Shown one piece after another: positions 22,051 to 34,632 of a DNA stretch of 64,000 nt; within the stretch, counting starts at the first letter, position 1; each line of letters opens with the position of its first letter. The notes under the pieces are model-generated. The model saw nothing but the letters and a program-made list of their open reading frames with translations, did no database searches and was not told the DNA's origin. Source of the stretch: Hyperoodon ampullatus (taxonomy: Eukaryota > Chordata > Mammalia > Artiodactyla > Ziphiidae); the NCBI GenBank assembly GCA_949752795.1, contig OX457074.1:7701527-7765526 (forward strand), given 5' to 3'. The position numbers were made by a program, and so were the translations under genes.

Positions 22051-22400
22051 TTGGAATAATTGTAGATTAATAGAAAAGTTGCAACGATAGTACAGAGTCC
22101 CGTACACCCTTTAGCCCAGTTTCCCCTCATGTTAACATCTTATATAACCAAGGTACTTTAATTAAAACTGAGAGGTTCACATGGGTACCTTACTAGTAAT
22201 TAAACTCCCGTCTTTATTTGTATTTCGCCGGTTTTTCCATCAATGCCCTTTTTCTGTTCCAGGCTCTAATCCTGGATCTCACATTGTATTTAGCCCACAT
22301 GATTTGGAAGATGATGTTTTATTTAAAAATTCATGCGTGTCGCTCTCTTCTTCATAATCCATCTGGGTTGATTTTATGTGAGAATAAAGCTTCTCCCAGC
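22051..22400 (-). mobile_element. Old L1 (L1M-type) 3' UTR
   Basis: 'aatagaaaagttgcaacgatagtacagagtcccgtacaccc', 'cccctcatgttaacatcttatataacc' and 'gtttttccatcaatgccctttttctgttccag' match an old mammalian L1 3' UTR in reverse. It starts left of the CHR SINE near 21703. Confidence 0.75.
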
Positions 22401-23975
22401 CAAATATTCCGGTAAACAATTGTCACTGTGTTGTTTCTCATGGCTTCTCTGGCTATTCTGCACACTGCTGTGGCTCTTCGGGGAGTGAAGCATGATCCCA
22501 AGAGGACAGTCTCACGGCGTCTTCTGGATACACAATATTAAAATCTGCTGACTGCAGTTCTGATATGAACAAGAAACAGGGATCATTGGGGTGATCTAGG
22601 GCTGGGGACAGCAGAGGGGTGGGTGAGAAAGGATGGATGTGAGGGTATTTGGGGGAGGTTTGGGGGGAAGAGGGATCTTGGGGTGGTAGCCCGGCGTTTC
22701 CTGAGAGGCAGGGACACGATGTTTGATCTGTGAGTAGACTTGTCCTGGGTTCCCCTGGCTCATTGGTCCTCCGCCTGTGTCTCTCTCTCTTTTCTATCTT
22801 TTCACATGGTTATCTATTTGCAGCATCACAGTTGGTCTTGGTTTTGCTTGCATTCCTGGTCCGCTGGAATAATTAGAGTTAAGGGGCGAACATTACTCCC
22901 GCTTTGAGGAAGACAGGATCTTCCTGTGCAGTGAAGGCTTTGGAGGCCCGAAGGACTGGGAGAGGAGGAAGCAGAATGCAGGCGGGGTGATGGGTCAGTT
23001 AAGGCCCCTGCTGTTTGCCCCGCCCTCCCCAGACCCACTCTCCTTCTGGTGCAGGTCTCTGTCCCGTGTCTGCTGATGTCATTTCCATGCTTCTGGTTTC
23101 TAAGTCTCACTGCTTCAAGAGATAGACAGGCTGGTGGGGCTGTGGGAGGATGTGGGAGGGAAGGCATTTGAAGTTTGGTTTTGGAACTCTGGCTCCTTTT
23201 GAAAGAATAGCCAGTGACTTCTGGGAGAGCCCTCCGCAGGCTAGCTGTTCCGGTCAGGGCCTGGGTGGAGGTGGGAGGAGGGGAAGTGGATGGAAAACCC
23301 CTCCCTAGCTGGGTGGGCCTGAGGCCAGAGGGCCCGTCCACACCCTCAGGCTTCCACCCCACGGCTCCCAAGGCCTCGTACTTTTTGGAAGGAGGAGGCC
23401 TGCAGAAGTCCAGCACCAAGACAGCAGGCAGGAGAGCCCTGGGTACAGGGCTCCCCAGAGCCCGCAGACACCAGTGTATGAAGGGGTCAACTCTTCTCAT
23501 CTCTGTGTGGAGGGAGCCAGGATGTGTGTTGGGGAACAGGGAGAATTTCCCACCATCTCCATCATTCTCTGCTATGAATCCACTTCCTGGTCCATATGTG
23601 ATAATCTCAAAGGTCTCAAGGGTGCCTTAAAAACCCTTGAATGGTGGTTTGAAGCCTCATCATTTCCCACCTCCAGTTGTCCCCCCATTTCAGACCATGT
23701 CAGCTGGTTTAGAAAGGAACACAGGTTTATTGTGCTAAGTGTGTTTCGGGGTGCTTGCCTGCCCATCTCATTGCAGACTCTGTAGGAAGTGCTGGCTTTA
23801 AAAGTGGAGGGGGCATTCATTCATGTGAACTCTCGCTGGAGGCAAACATCCTGTTTGAGTCATTAGCTTTTCCCAGAACTTCTCGAAGGCACCATCCACC
23901 TCCTCACCTCTCATGAATTCTTCAGGCCTCTTCCCACCAGCCCATGGAAACAGATGTGATAGTCCGTGGATTTAG
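22401..23975. other. Longest unique stretch; no gene recognised
   Basis: No repeat identified in about 1.5 kb. A 224-codon minus-strand open frame (22826-23500) is Pro/Ser-rich with no domain. GC-rich composition explains open frames on both strands here. Confidence 0.45.
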
Positions 23976-23991
23976 TGGAGATGCAGATTTT

Positions 23992-24195
23992 TTTTTTTTT
24001 TTGCGGCACGCGGGCCTCTCACTGCTGCGGCCCCTCCCGTTGCGGAGCACAGGCTCCGGACGCGCAGGCTCCGCGGCCATGGCTCACGGGCCCAGCCGCT
24101 CCGCGGCATGTGGAATCCTCCCGGACCGGGGCACGAACCCGTGTCCCCTGCATCGGCAGGCGGACTCCCAACCACTGCGCCACCAGGGAAGCCCC
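23992..24195 (-). mobile_element. CHR SINE, young subfamily
   Basis: Full body with perfect 14-bp TSD GAGATGCAGATTTT at 23978-23991 and 24196-24209. Confidence 0.95.
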
Positions 24196-24469
24196 GAGAT
24201 GCAGATTTTGAAGTTGCTCTTACTAGAGACGCCAATGACCTCCTCGTCTTCAGGCTACGGTTTGGTTCTCGTCTTCATGTCCTCACCGCTCTGCTGCATA
24301 GAACCGTTTCTCTTCCTTTTGTCTATCAGCTCTCCTGGTCCCCTGGATATCACTCTTTCTTGCTCTTCTTCCTCCCGGATCTCCTCGCTGGTTCCTGGTC
24401 TCCCTCATCTCTTTCCACTCTTCCTCTGCCAGCCTCTCATCTACAGCTCTCTTTTCCCTAGACCCTCCC

Positions 24470-25860
24470 TCTGGCTCAGCTCACCTGAGATCTCCACACA
24501 GCGATATCTCCAGCCTAAACTTCCCCTTGAGCCCATCACATCTCATTTGGTTATTTCATCTGCACGTCTTCCATCTACTCAGAGTCAACAAGTCCTAAGT
24601 GGAGCGCATCCTCTGTTCCCCGATTTGCTCCTCCTCCCATATTCCCCTGTTTCGTTTGCTGTACGTAATCACCTAAAACAGAAACCTGGAAATCAACAGA
24701 GACTCCTCCCTCTCCCTCATCCTTCATGTCTACTTAGTCACCAAGCTGTGTAGCTTCTCATCAGAAATCTCTTTAACTCCATGCCTGCTCTCCCTCCCCG
24801 ACACCGCTGTCTTGGTTCACGCCTTTATCATTTCTCCCTTGGATTATTGCACAACATCCCAACTGACTTTTCTACCTCCAGATACTTCCAACTTCAGTCC
24901 CTCCTCTCCTTGGCTGCCAGCATTCTCTTTCTAAAAACAGATCAAAAATGCCATTTTCTGCCTAAAAGCTTCCAATGGTTTCCCACTGCCAAGAGAATAA
25001 GATCCAAATTTTTATCTTAGCACACAGGGCCTTTCGTGGCCTACGTCGAGTTTATCTTGCCATCTACTTCTCCCATCACTGACCCTCCTGCACGCTTTGC
25101 CCCGCCATCCATGCCTCTCCCCATCTCCAATCATGCTGCCTTTTTTCACACCCTGCCTTTGCACGTACAGATTTGTTAGGGACGGAATGCTTGTGTCCCC
25201 CCAAAATTCATGTTGAAATCTGAATCCCCAATCTGACGGTGTTTAGAGTTGGGGCCATTGGGAGGTGATTAGGTCATGAGGACAGAGCCCTTATGATCAG
25301 ATTCGTGCCCTTATAAAATGAGACCCCATAGAGCTCCCTCGCCGCTTCTGCCATGGAAGGACATGGTGAAAAGAGCCATTTATGAACCAGGAAGTGGGCC
25401 CTCAGCAGACACCAAATCTGCCAGCACCCTGATGTTGGACCTCCCAGCCTCCAGAACCATGAGAAATGCATTTCTGTTTATAAAACCACCCACCTGCTCT
25501 ATTTTTGTTATAGCAGGATGAACAAACTAAGACAAGGTCCTTGTCTGAAAAGTGCTAGTCTGTCTGGCACGATTCTACTTGGATAGAATTCAAGGCCCTG
25601 CTCAGCAAAACCTCCCCTCACTGTCAGCTAAATATCAATAGTTGTCCCCTCTAAATTCCCACATTCCTTTGTCTCTAAAGAGCACATGTCACTTCATTTT
25701 GCATTTATTTTTCTGTGTCTGTCTGAGTCTACTGGATCTTGAGGCCAAGGATCACAAAGGATTCAACCAATGCCCAGCAGCATCTGGCATATACAGGTAT
25801 TCAGTTGATGTCTGTTATTGAAGGAAGGAAGGAAGGAATGAACAAATGAATGAATGATTT
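24470..25860 (+). mobile_element. L2-like LINE, split by an MLT1 LTR
   Basis: 'cctttatcatttctcccttggattattgcac', 'cttccaatggtttcccactgcc', 'cagggcctttcgtggcctacg' and 'cctttgcacgtaca' follow the order of a long L2-like LINE segment. After the LTR it resumes at 25535 ('aaggccctgctcagcaaaacctccc') and ends in (GGAA)/(GAAT) near 25820-25858. Confidence 0.65.
25174..25534 (+). mobile_element. MLT1-type (ERVL-MaLR) solo LTR
   Basis: Starts TGTTAGGGACGGAATG, ends CTAAGACA. Contains 'cccccaaaattcatgttgaaatctgaatcccc', 'gggaggtgattaggtcatgagg', 'cccttataaaatgag' and 'cctccagaaccatgagaaat'. Length of about 361 bp fits the family. A clean TSD was not found. Confidence 0.8.
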
Positions 25861-26660
25861 TGGTCTGTGTCTGGGCCTAGCTTTTTCTAATCTGTGGGTA
25901 TAAACTGCTGTGGGGGGCAGGGGGTTGGGAATACATTTCTCACATGCTGTTTACCACCATCTCCCCAGGATGGTGCCCAGTTTGTGGATCAGATGTCCAA
26001 AATGTCTTGGGTTTGGGCTGACTTAGATTTCTTTGGAATGAAAAGCAACAAATAAGCATTCTTCTCTCCATTTTACAGATGAGGCAACTGAGCTTAGGAA
26101 GCTTGCTAAAGCACTATTCACAATAGCCAAGACATGGAAACAACCTAAACGTCCATTGACAGATGAATGGATAAGGAAGATGTGGTACATATATACAATG
26201 GAATACTACTCAGCCTTAAAAAAGAACAAAATAATGCCATTTGCAGCAACATGGATGCAACTAGAGATTATCATACTAAGCGAAGTAAGTTAGAAAGACA
26301 GAGACAAATACCATACGATATCACTTATATGTGGAATCTAAAATATGACACATATGAACCTATCTAAGAAACAGAAACAAAATCAGGGACACAGAACAGA
26401 CTGGTGGTTGTCAAGGGGAAGGGGGGCTGGAGAGGTAGGAGTGGGAGTTTGGGGTTAGTAGATGCAAACTGGTATATATAGAATGGATAAACAACAAGGT
26501 CCTACTGGAAAGCGCAAGGAACTATATTCAATATCCTATGATAAACCATAATGGAAAAGAATATGAAAAAAAATATATATATATAACTGAGTCACTTTGC
26601 TGTACAGCAGTAATTAACACAACATTGTAATTCAACTATACTTCAATAAAAAATAGATTT

Positions 26661-27504
<844 letters not shown>

Positions 27505-27895
27505 TTAAAAAAAAAGAAAGCTTGCTAAACTCTTCCCAGGTATACGGTAGCATCAGATTTTCCAAGAGACAGGGAGCCAGGATCTGTGGAGTCCCTTGGT
27601 TCTGAGTTGCTGACCAGCATGGAGCTCTCAGCACATGTGGTATGAGAGTGATCTCAAGCCAAATTCACATGGGTATGTTGATCTCTGCAGGCCTGACCTC
27701 TTCTCCCTGGGGTTTGTACTCCAGAAAGGGACCCTCTGTGACAGGCCCAGGTCTAGGATGAGGGGAGTAGGCACTTGCTATAGGCCCAAAATATAATGAG
27801 GCACCAAAAAACCCAGTAATCAAGAGAAATGAAATTTAACACAATATTCAAAAAAATCAGTAAACTACAGCCCATGGGCTGGCTGCCTGCTTTTT

Positions 27896-28105
27896 ATTTT
27901 ATTTTATTTATTAAGTTTTTAAACATAAGTTTTTTTTTTCACTTATGATTTTGGTAAAGACTTAAAAAAATTATTTATCTATTATTTTTGGCTGCTCTGG
28001 GTCTTAGTTGTGGCATGTGGGATCTAGTTTCCCAACCAGGGATCGAACCCCAGCCCCCTGCACTGGGAGAGTGGAGTCTTACCCACTGGACCATCAGGGA
28101 AGTCC
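27896..28105 (-). mobile_element. CHR-type SINE, short older subfamily
   Basis: A/T-rich tail then 'tctgggtcttagttgtggcatgtgggatctag' to 'ggaccatcagggaagtcc'. TSD CTGCCTGCTTTTT at 27883-27895 and 28106-28118. Confidence 0.88.
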
Positions 28106-28118
28106 CTGCCTGCTTTTT

Positions 28119-28958
28119 TTTTTTTTTTTTTAAACATCTTTATTGGAGTATAATTGCTTTACAGTGGTGTGTTAGTTTCTGCTTTATAGCAAAGTGAATC
28201 AGTTATACATATACATATATCCCCATATCCCCTCCCTCTTGCGTCTCCCTCCCGTACTCCTTGTCCCACCCCTCTAGGGGGTCACAAAGCACCGAGCTGA
28301 TCTCCCTGTGCTATGCGGCTGCTTCTCACTAGCTATCTATTTTACATTTGGTAGTGTATATATGTCCATGCCACTCTCTCACTTTGTCCCAGCTTCCCCT
28401 TCCCCTTCCCTGCGTCCTCAAGTCCATTCTCTACGTCTGCGTATTTATTCCTGTCCTGCCCCTAGGTTCTTCAGAACCATTTTTTTTTTTTTTTTTAGAT
28501 TCCATATATATGTGTTGGCATACAGTATTTGTTTTTCTCTTTCTGACTTACTTCACTCTGTATGACAGACTCTAGGTCCATCCACCTCACTACAAATAAC
28601 TCAATTTTGTGTCTTTTTATGGCTGAGTAATATTCCATTGTACATATGTGTCACATCTTCTTTATCCATTCATCTGTTGATGGACACTTAGTTTGCTTCC
28701 GTGACCTGCCTATTGTAAATAGAGCTGCAATGAACATTGTGGTACATGACTCTTTTTGAATTATGGTTTCCTCTGGGTATACGCCCAGTAGTGGGATTGC
28801 TGGGTCATATGGTAGTTCTATTTTTAGTTTTTTAAGGAACCTCCATACTGTTCTCCCTAGTGGCTGTATCAATGTACATTCCCACCAACAGTGCAAGAGG
28901 GTTCCCTTTTCTCCACACCCTCTCCAGCATTTATTGTTTGTAGATTTTTTGATGATGC
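28119..28958 (-). mobile_element. 5'-truncated L1
   Basis: Poly-T then L1 3' UTR and ORF2 C-terminus ('KKGTLL'-like region, '[20 protein letters not shown]'). TSD CTGCCTGCTTTTT at 28106-28118 and 28959-28971, the same target sequence used by the adjacent SINE. Confidence 0.92.
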
Positions 28959-29000
28959 CTGCCTGCTTTTTAAAATAAAGTTTTATTGGAACCAGGGCTG

Positions 29001-29429
29001 GGCTAAGGAGGATGAGGAAGGGAACTGAGAACAAGTTTAGATCTTGTCTTTATTCGAAAAATTTGTATTTTGTTCATCATGAATTTTTGCATTAATTTTG
29101 ATTAAAATACTGCATTCAAATATTATCTACCTTGATTTCTGAGGTTTGCAGCACCCCCCTTACCTTCTGTGCCCCAGGAAGTGCCTCACTGATCTTCCAG
29201 AGTTTCCCCCAGTGTCCTGAAGACCCTGGGTCCCTAGACGGGCAGCTGTAGGTCACTGTCAGGCCCCCAGGGCTCACTTCCCCGGGTCCCTGGCTGACCA
29301 CAGCCCCAGCCAGCCTGTATGAAGGAGCTGTGGGCCTGGACACTTTCTGTCCTTTGGAGATTGTGGCATGAGATTTTTCTTTGGATTCCTTAGGAAGTTA
29401 GGTCTCCCCTGGCCCACTGGCATTTGATT
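29001..29429. other. Unique sequence, nothing recognised
   Basis: No repeat or exon could be supported. Confidence 0.4.
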
Positions 29430-30005
29430 ATTGAACAGCTCCTATCTGCCAGCCTCACCACTTTGCACCCTAGCTTCCACAGCACCACCAGGGTCACCCG
29501 GACAAGGTGCATATCTGACCTCAGTGCTCCCCCAGACAAACTCTCCAGCGCCTTGGGCATACGTCCCAACACCCTAAAAAAACCCTGTTCCTGGGCCAGC
29601 CCAGCCCTCGAATCCCATCTATGTTCCGGCTCACCAGACTCCTTGGGATGTTGCTGTGTATGTCTTTCCTTCTTTCCTGCTCCTCTGTCTTTGCACATAT
29701 CGTTCCTTCCCCTTGGATGCCTTGTCCCCTGAACCAGCCCAAGGGTCTTCTCCTATTGTGCTCTGTGATTCTCCTCTGTTTACCTCAGTTATCCCATTCA
29801 TTCCTCTGCAATGTGGTTATTTATTTACAGGGCTGTGCCCACACCTCTCCCCCACCACCCCCACCAAACTGTGAGCTCTTGGAGGGCAGGTCGTGACCGT
29901 TGTGTATCCCCTCCCCTCCTGCAGCGCCCCAGCCCCACACCCGCAGTACAGGGCCTGGCAGAAAATAGGCTCTGAGTGAATGAACGAATGCGTGAATGCA
30001 GAGGA
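29430..30005 (+). mobile_element. L2 LINE fragment
   Basis: 'actgtgagctcttggagggcagg' and 'gtacagggcctggcagaaaataggctctgagtgaatgaacg' are the L2 3' end. The upstream text fits the body. Confidence 0.75.
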
Positions 30006-30179
30006 CATAGTCTTGTTTGCCCCTCTAGGATTTGCTACACTTTGAAGCAAGATTTTGAGCAGAGCCCTCAGCCCTGGCTTCATTCTAGAGCTCACAGCAT
30101 CAGATTTGGAAGCCAGGGGTTCCTGGTGCCCCAGCAGTAGGGAGGTCAAGTGAGAAGACACTTCAGGAGAGCTGGGCCA

Positions 30180-30900
30180 CTCCAGGGGAGGAAATGAAAA
30201 CTAAATTGAATTAATTAGTGGTCGTATTGAACCCTGCTTCTTGAATGTGCTAAAGTCTGATTAAACAAACAACAAAAAAGATAAAATCGCTTAGCTACTT
30301 TTTTTTTTTGGTAAGAGAAAAGAGAAGAAAACAAAATGTTGATTTAAGATGCGGCCCAGGGCTGGGGGCCCAGGGGAAACCTGGTGAAGGCTCCTGTTGT
30401 TTGGGGTCGGAGGTCGCGGGAGCAACCGCTGCCTGGGGATCAAGCTCAAGGTTCTGGAGTGATGGAAAAACCTGGCCTGACGCTTTTCCTCAGCGGACCC
30501 TTAACTCGCTAACAGGAGCCAGCTGAGCGAACACAAACAGAGGTGCTGTGCCGGCACCGATCCCAGCTTCCTCTGAAATTTCCAGGCCTCTTTTTTCCTG
30601 TCGGATTCCAGACAGATGAAATTTTCCTGGCCCCAGCCCTGTTCCTGGCAGCATCTCCCCTCTGAATCACCATAAATCAGGGCTGGGGGGCGAGTGATGG
30701 GATTTTCCTGATTGACAAGCCGCTACCCTGGTAAAATGGGGGCTCCGTTTCCTAGGCTGAAAATAGCTCTGGGGGTGCTGTCCTGAGTCCTCCCCATCCC
30801 AAATCCCTGTAGGTATCTGCTTTGGATTTTAAATATTCATATCTGTCTGTGATTATGATTTCATCGAGAAGGGCTGCGGACGTGCAGATGTGAACTGCTG
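30180..30900. promoter_or_regulatory. Repeat-free block with clustered developmental motifs
   Basis: TTAATTAG (30211-30218), TTAAACAAAC (30261-30270, forkhead-like), AGATAA (about 30280), CCATAAATCA (30670-30679, HOX-PBX composite-like) and TGATTGACA (30709-30717, PBX/MEIS-like). No coding potential recognised. The motifs are seen; enhancer function is inferred. Confidence 0.3.
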
Positions 30901-31189
30901 GGGGCCGCGTTGGTCGTAAGCGACACCATTGTTCGCGGGGTCACTTGCGGTGGGGGGGCGTGCTGTGCATTCCTCAGAGCCTCCATCATCCACGGAGTCC
31001 CCAATTAATTTCAATACAAACACTGGATCTGGCCTCTCCTCTGCCTCTGCAGCCATAACACATGAGGTCATGCCGCTTTGGTTAACCGGAGGAGTTTTGG
31101 GGCGAGGTTGGGGGGGGGCTTCCAAGTCCCTGGGGGATCTGTCCTGCATGGCTCAGGCTGGGCTGTTTTCTGCAGGGGGTCCACCTGCG

Positions 31190-31490
31190 CATCCGAACTC
31201 TCTTTCTCACCATCCTTTTCTCAGAAACTCTGAAATCTTTTCTTCTTTCTTTTCCCAGTCCCTCCAGCTTCATCCCCACCACGCCGTTGATAACCCACTG
31301 TCCCTGCAGTTCTTTGAAAACACCCAGAGCCCCTCATCCTCTGTACTTTTGCTCACACAGCTTCATCCACTCGGGGCATGTTTTTGCCCCTTCATATGGC
31401 TCCTTGTTCTTGAAGATTTCCTGAAAGAGTTTCTTCCTCCAGGAAGCCTTCCCCATCACTCCACTCTCTCCTCTGTATCCCTATAGCTCA
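31190..31490 (+). mobile_element. L2 LINE fragment
   Basis: 'catatggctccttgttcttgaagatttcctgaaagag..aggaagccttccccatcactccactc' fits the L2 'aagcctcccctgatc' region. Diverged. Confidence 0.5.
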
Positions 31491-31492
31491 CA

Positions 31493-31676
31493 GATTCTCA
31501 AACATTAGCCTGCGTCAGAGTCACCTGGAGGGTTTGTTAAAATACAGATCGCTAGGCCCACCCCCAGTTTCTGAATCAACAGGCCTGGAGAAAGACCTGT
31601 GAATTTGTATTTCTAGCAAGATCGCAGGAGATATTGATGCTGCTCTAGCCCCACGTGAGCACCTCCAGTGATAGAA
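31493..31676. mobile_element. MER5A-like hAT element
   Basis: 'gattctcaaacattagcctgcgtcagagtcacctggagggtttgttaaaatacagatcgctaggccc' and 'ttctgaatcaacaggcctgg' match the well-known nonautonomous hAT, full length at about 185 bp. Confidence 0.85.
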
Positions 31677-32490
31677 CTTATTCTGCTGTGTTGCTATGAC
31701 CTGTTTGTAGTTTTCATCTTCTGGGAGGGCTGGAACGGTCTTTTTCGGCTCTATAGCCCAAAACACAGTGAAGTTGCCCACTGGAGGTTTGTTGATTGAA
31801 TTGTGGACACAGAACTGACTTGCTGGTCACAGAGCTCAGTGGAGGGGAGGAGGGTGGCAGACAGAGCCTGCCCTTTAAGGACCTGGCTGCTGTTGTGCAG
31901 AGGTGGGGCGCCCGGGCAAGAGGACTGGTTCGTGGGGGATCTCTGGAGCATGAGTGGGAGTCACCCCCACTTTCTGCAGGTCTCCCAGAAAGCCTGAAAC
32001 AGGAGGGTCACTGATTCAACTGCTAGGCAGAGATGCCAGAGGAGGAATGGGAGTCAGGGTTTCAAGTTGCTTTTCTCCCTTTGAGACCCGGGAGTGCCCA
32101 GATGATGAAAGGACATGGGGACCCTGTCCCTTTTCTTGAGCACCATCTGAATGCCAGTTCCTGCCACCTCCTGCTCCAGCCACATGGCCAGGTGAGATCT
32201 CAGCCCCTGCCCCAAACGATGAGGACACATCCTACGTCTTAATCATCTTTGTAGTCGCCCCTTCCCCTTCCACACTTTGAACTCTGTTTCCTATAGTTTC
32301 TTCAATGTACTGTTGCTTCCACAGCTCACACCTTTGCTCATGCTGTCGCCCCTGTTCAGCAATGTCTTGTTCCTTCTTTGCTGGTCGAAATCCAATACAT
32401 TCATTCTAGGCTGAGTCCAGATGTGCCACTTCCGCTCCGTGCAGGTCAGAGCCTCCTTGGCTTCCCTGGGCTCCCACCCGGTAGCAACAT
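31677..32490. other. Unique sequence with L2 remnant
   Basis: 32290-32440 ('ctcacacctttgctcatgctgtcgcccctgttcagcaatg') looks like diverged L2. The rest is unassigned. Confidence 0.45.
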
Positions 32491-32505
32491 CACGGTCTGT
32501 TATAT

Positions 32506-32751
32506 ATATATATATATATATAATATATATATATATATCTTTTTTTTTTTTTTTTTTTTTGCGGTACACGGGCCTCTCACTGTTGTGGCCTCTCCCGTTG
32601 CAGAGCACAGGCTTCGGACGCGCAGGTTCAGCAGCCATGGCTCACGGGCCCAGCCGCTCCACGGCATGTGGGATCTTCCCGGCCTGGGGCATGAACCCGC
32701 GTCCCCTGCATCGGCAGGTGGATTCTCAACCCCTGCGCCACCAGGGAAGCC
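32506..32751 (-). mobile_element. CHR SINE with (TA)n tail
   Basis: Full body 32561-32751, poly-T 32541-32560 and a (TA)n of about 35 bp between the poly-T and the TSD. TSD CACGGTCTGTTATAT at 32491-32505 and 32752-32766. Confidence 0.95.
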
Positions 32752-33094
32752 CACGGTCTGTTATATTTGTTCGAATGGGTTTGGTTTCCACCCCAGATGG
32801 GGTATGTGTTCCTCCTCCTCTGTTCTCCCGCCTCTAGCACCCTTCCTGCTTTACAGTGGGTTGCTCAGTCGGGGCCCTTTGAACTGGGTTGCACCTGCTC
32901 ATCTCGGGGAACGTGTTGGTGAGAGGGATCAGCTTGGGGCATCACTGACGCTTTAAGTGCCAGGGCTGCTTGGCTGAGCAAGGGGTCTTCTCCCCCCAAC
33001 TCCCCATTCCAGGGTGGCCCCTGTCTAGCCACACGCTCAGCTGAATGGGACAACAGGTTGGTGTGGAGGGGGGTAGTACCCAGAGAGTCCCAAG

Positions 33095-33265
33095 TCCAGC
33101 TGCAGAGAGTTCAAAGCCTGGTTCTGCTTCTTCCCACCTGGGTCAACTTGAGCAAGTTATTTTTGTCATTGAGCCTCAGTTTCTTCTTCTGTAAAATGGG
33201 GAGTATAACCCTCCCTTGCCAGGCTGTGGTAAGGAATAAAGAGGATAATGTCTTGCAGGCTTCAG
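33095..33265 (+). mobile_element. MIR SINE
   Basis: 'ggtcaacttgagcaagttatttttgtcattgagcctcagtttcttcttctgtaaaatggggagtataacc' is MIR. Confidence 0.85.
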
Positions 33266-33389
33266 GCACAGGCCTTGGCATGGCTGCCTCTTCTTCTCCA
33301 CCAGAGCTTCAGAACAGAGACCTTAAACTTTCTCTTTGTAAGTCCCAGCTCCCCTCCGTAATTTTCTTCCAGTAACAGAGGAAAGCAGT

Positions 33390-33800
33390 CTGAGAGGGGA
33401 ATCCATCAGGGCTGGAAGCGAGCTGTTTCACCCCGGCCGATTTCAGCTGGACAACCAGGCCTTAGACAGGAGGGAGGAAAAATTATTAAAGAATTAAATC
33501 CAGAATAATCCTATAAGCCCCAGGAGGCTCAGAAGGCAATAAGCCACAGACTTAAAGTCTGATCTGTGAAGTCATGGGGGCGGAATCAGCATCGGAAGGC
33601 TGGGAGTGGGTTTGAAGTATACAATGCTGTTAGATCTTTTCTAAAAGGTGGCTTCATTTTCGCCACTCGGACAGTGTTTTTCTTTTTGTTTGTTTTTTGT
33701 TTTTCCCTCCTCTTGTCATGGATTTTAATACCAATGAGCGAGCTGCAGGAGTGGGGGAACTTTAGCTAAAATTCCATAAAAATAAAACTTTAATTAAAGT
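33390..33800. promoter_or_regulatory. Unique AT-rich block, candidate noncoding element
   Basis: No repeat recognised. Includes 'aaaaattattaaagaattaaatccagaataatcc' and 'aaataaaactttaattaaag'. A T/G-rich tract lies at 33675-33710. Function is conjectural. Confidence 0.2.
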
Positions 33801-34164
33801 ACACAAGTCATGAAATTCCATCCTTGTAAAGTGAGATGTCTTGGGACTCTGCCCTGAGCAGATCTTGCTCCCTGAGGCCCCGGGTTCACACGGGCTCCTC
33901 CTCGGGAGGCCGTGATAGATGACACTCAGCCTGGACCCTCGTGTTGCCAGCTGAGTGAGGAGGCATCTTCTGGCCTCTCCTCCACAGCTCTCTCCAGTGT
34001 CCTGCCCAGAAAGGCTGGGAGGGCCACGGGGCTGGAGTGGGGGCGTTTTACAGGACTGGAGGCAGGCCCCGTGTGTGGGCTTTGGGAGACACAGAGCACC
34101 CTGAGCTTTGGGGGCAGAAAGTGCATTTTTCACATTTTCCCAGGCAGCAAGAAGAGCACAGACC

Positions 34165-34315
34165 TGACCACTGGAGACTGGGAGTCTTCTTTCCTAGTTC
34201 CGATGATGTTACAACGAGCTGGACCACTCAAGCAACGCTCTTTTTGGTGGACCTGTTTCCCCATCTGTAAAATGAGTCGATTAGATCCAGGAATTTTCCA
34301 AAGTGCCCACTGAGG
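34165..34315 (+). mobile_element. MIR SINE, diverged
   Basis: 'ggtggacctgtttccccatctgtaaaatgagtcgattag' is the MIR 3' core. The left part is weak. Confidence 0.55.
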
Positions 34316-34632
34316 AGACTTAAAGATTTCACACAACCTTCCTCAGGGCCTCTCTGGGGGCTTTGGTGCTCAAGGCTTCCTCTCCCCCTTACCACCTTCC
34401 CTGTCTCCTTTTGTCTGTTTTACAGATTGGGTTTTCTGGTAAGATTTTGTTTGAAACAAAGGGTCCTGAGGCTGAATATGTTTAAAAACTTCTCAGGACT
34501 CCTCTGGTTGGAACAGTGTGTGATCTGCCCTGTAGTGTCTGACTCTGGCTTCCTTCTGGCAGCGAGTTCCTCCGTCCTGCTCTAGTGTATGAGGACCCCT
34601 TGCCCTCCCCCCCGTCACCTTCCTTTCTTCTA

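Larger units (their letters stand above)
27855..29000 (-). mobile_element. hAT-Charlie-type element split by SINE and L1
   Basis: 'cagtaaactacagcccatgggctggctgcctgcttttt' continues at 28959 with 'ctgcctgctttttaaaataaagttttattggaacc'. All sequence in between is later insertions. Confidence 0.8.

Noticed and set aside
22826..23500. 224-codon minus-strand open frame
   Set aside because: Pro/Ser-rich, no domain, no recognisable homologue, overlapping open frames on the other strand; consistent with chance in GC-rich DNA.
23944..24753. 269-codon plus-strand open frame
   Set aside because: Its first third is a conceptual translation of a CHR SINE and the rest crosses into old repeat-like sequence.
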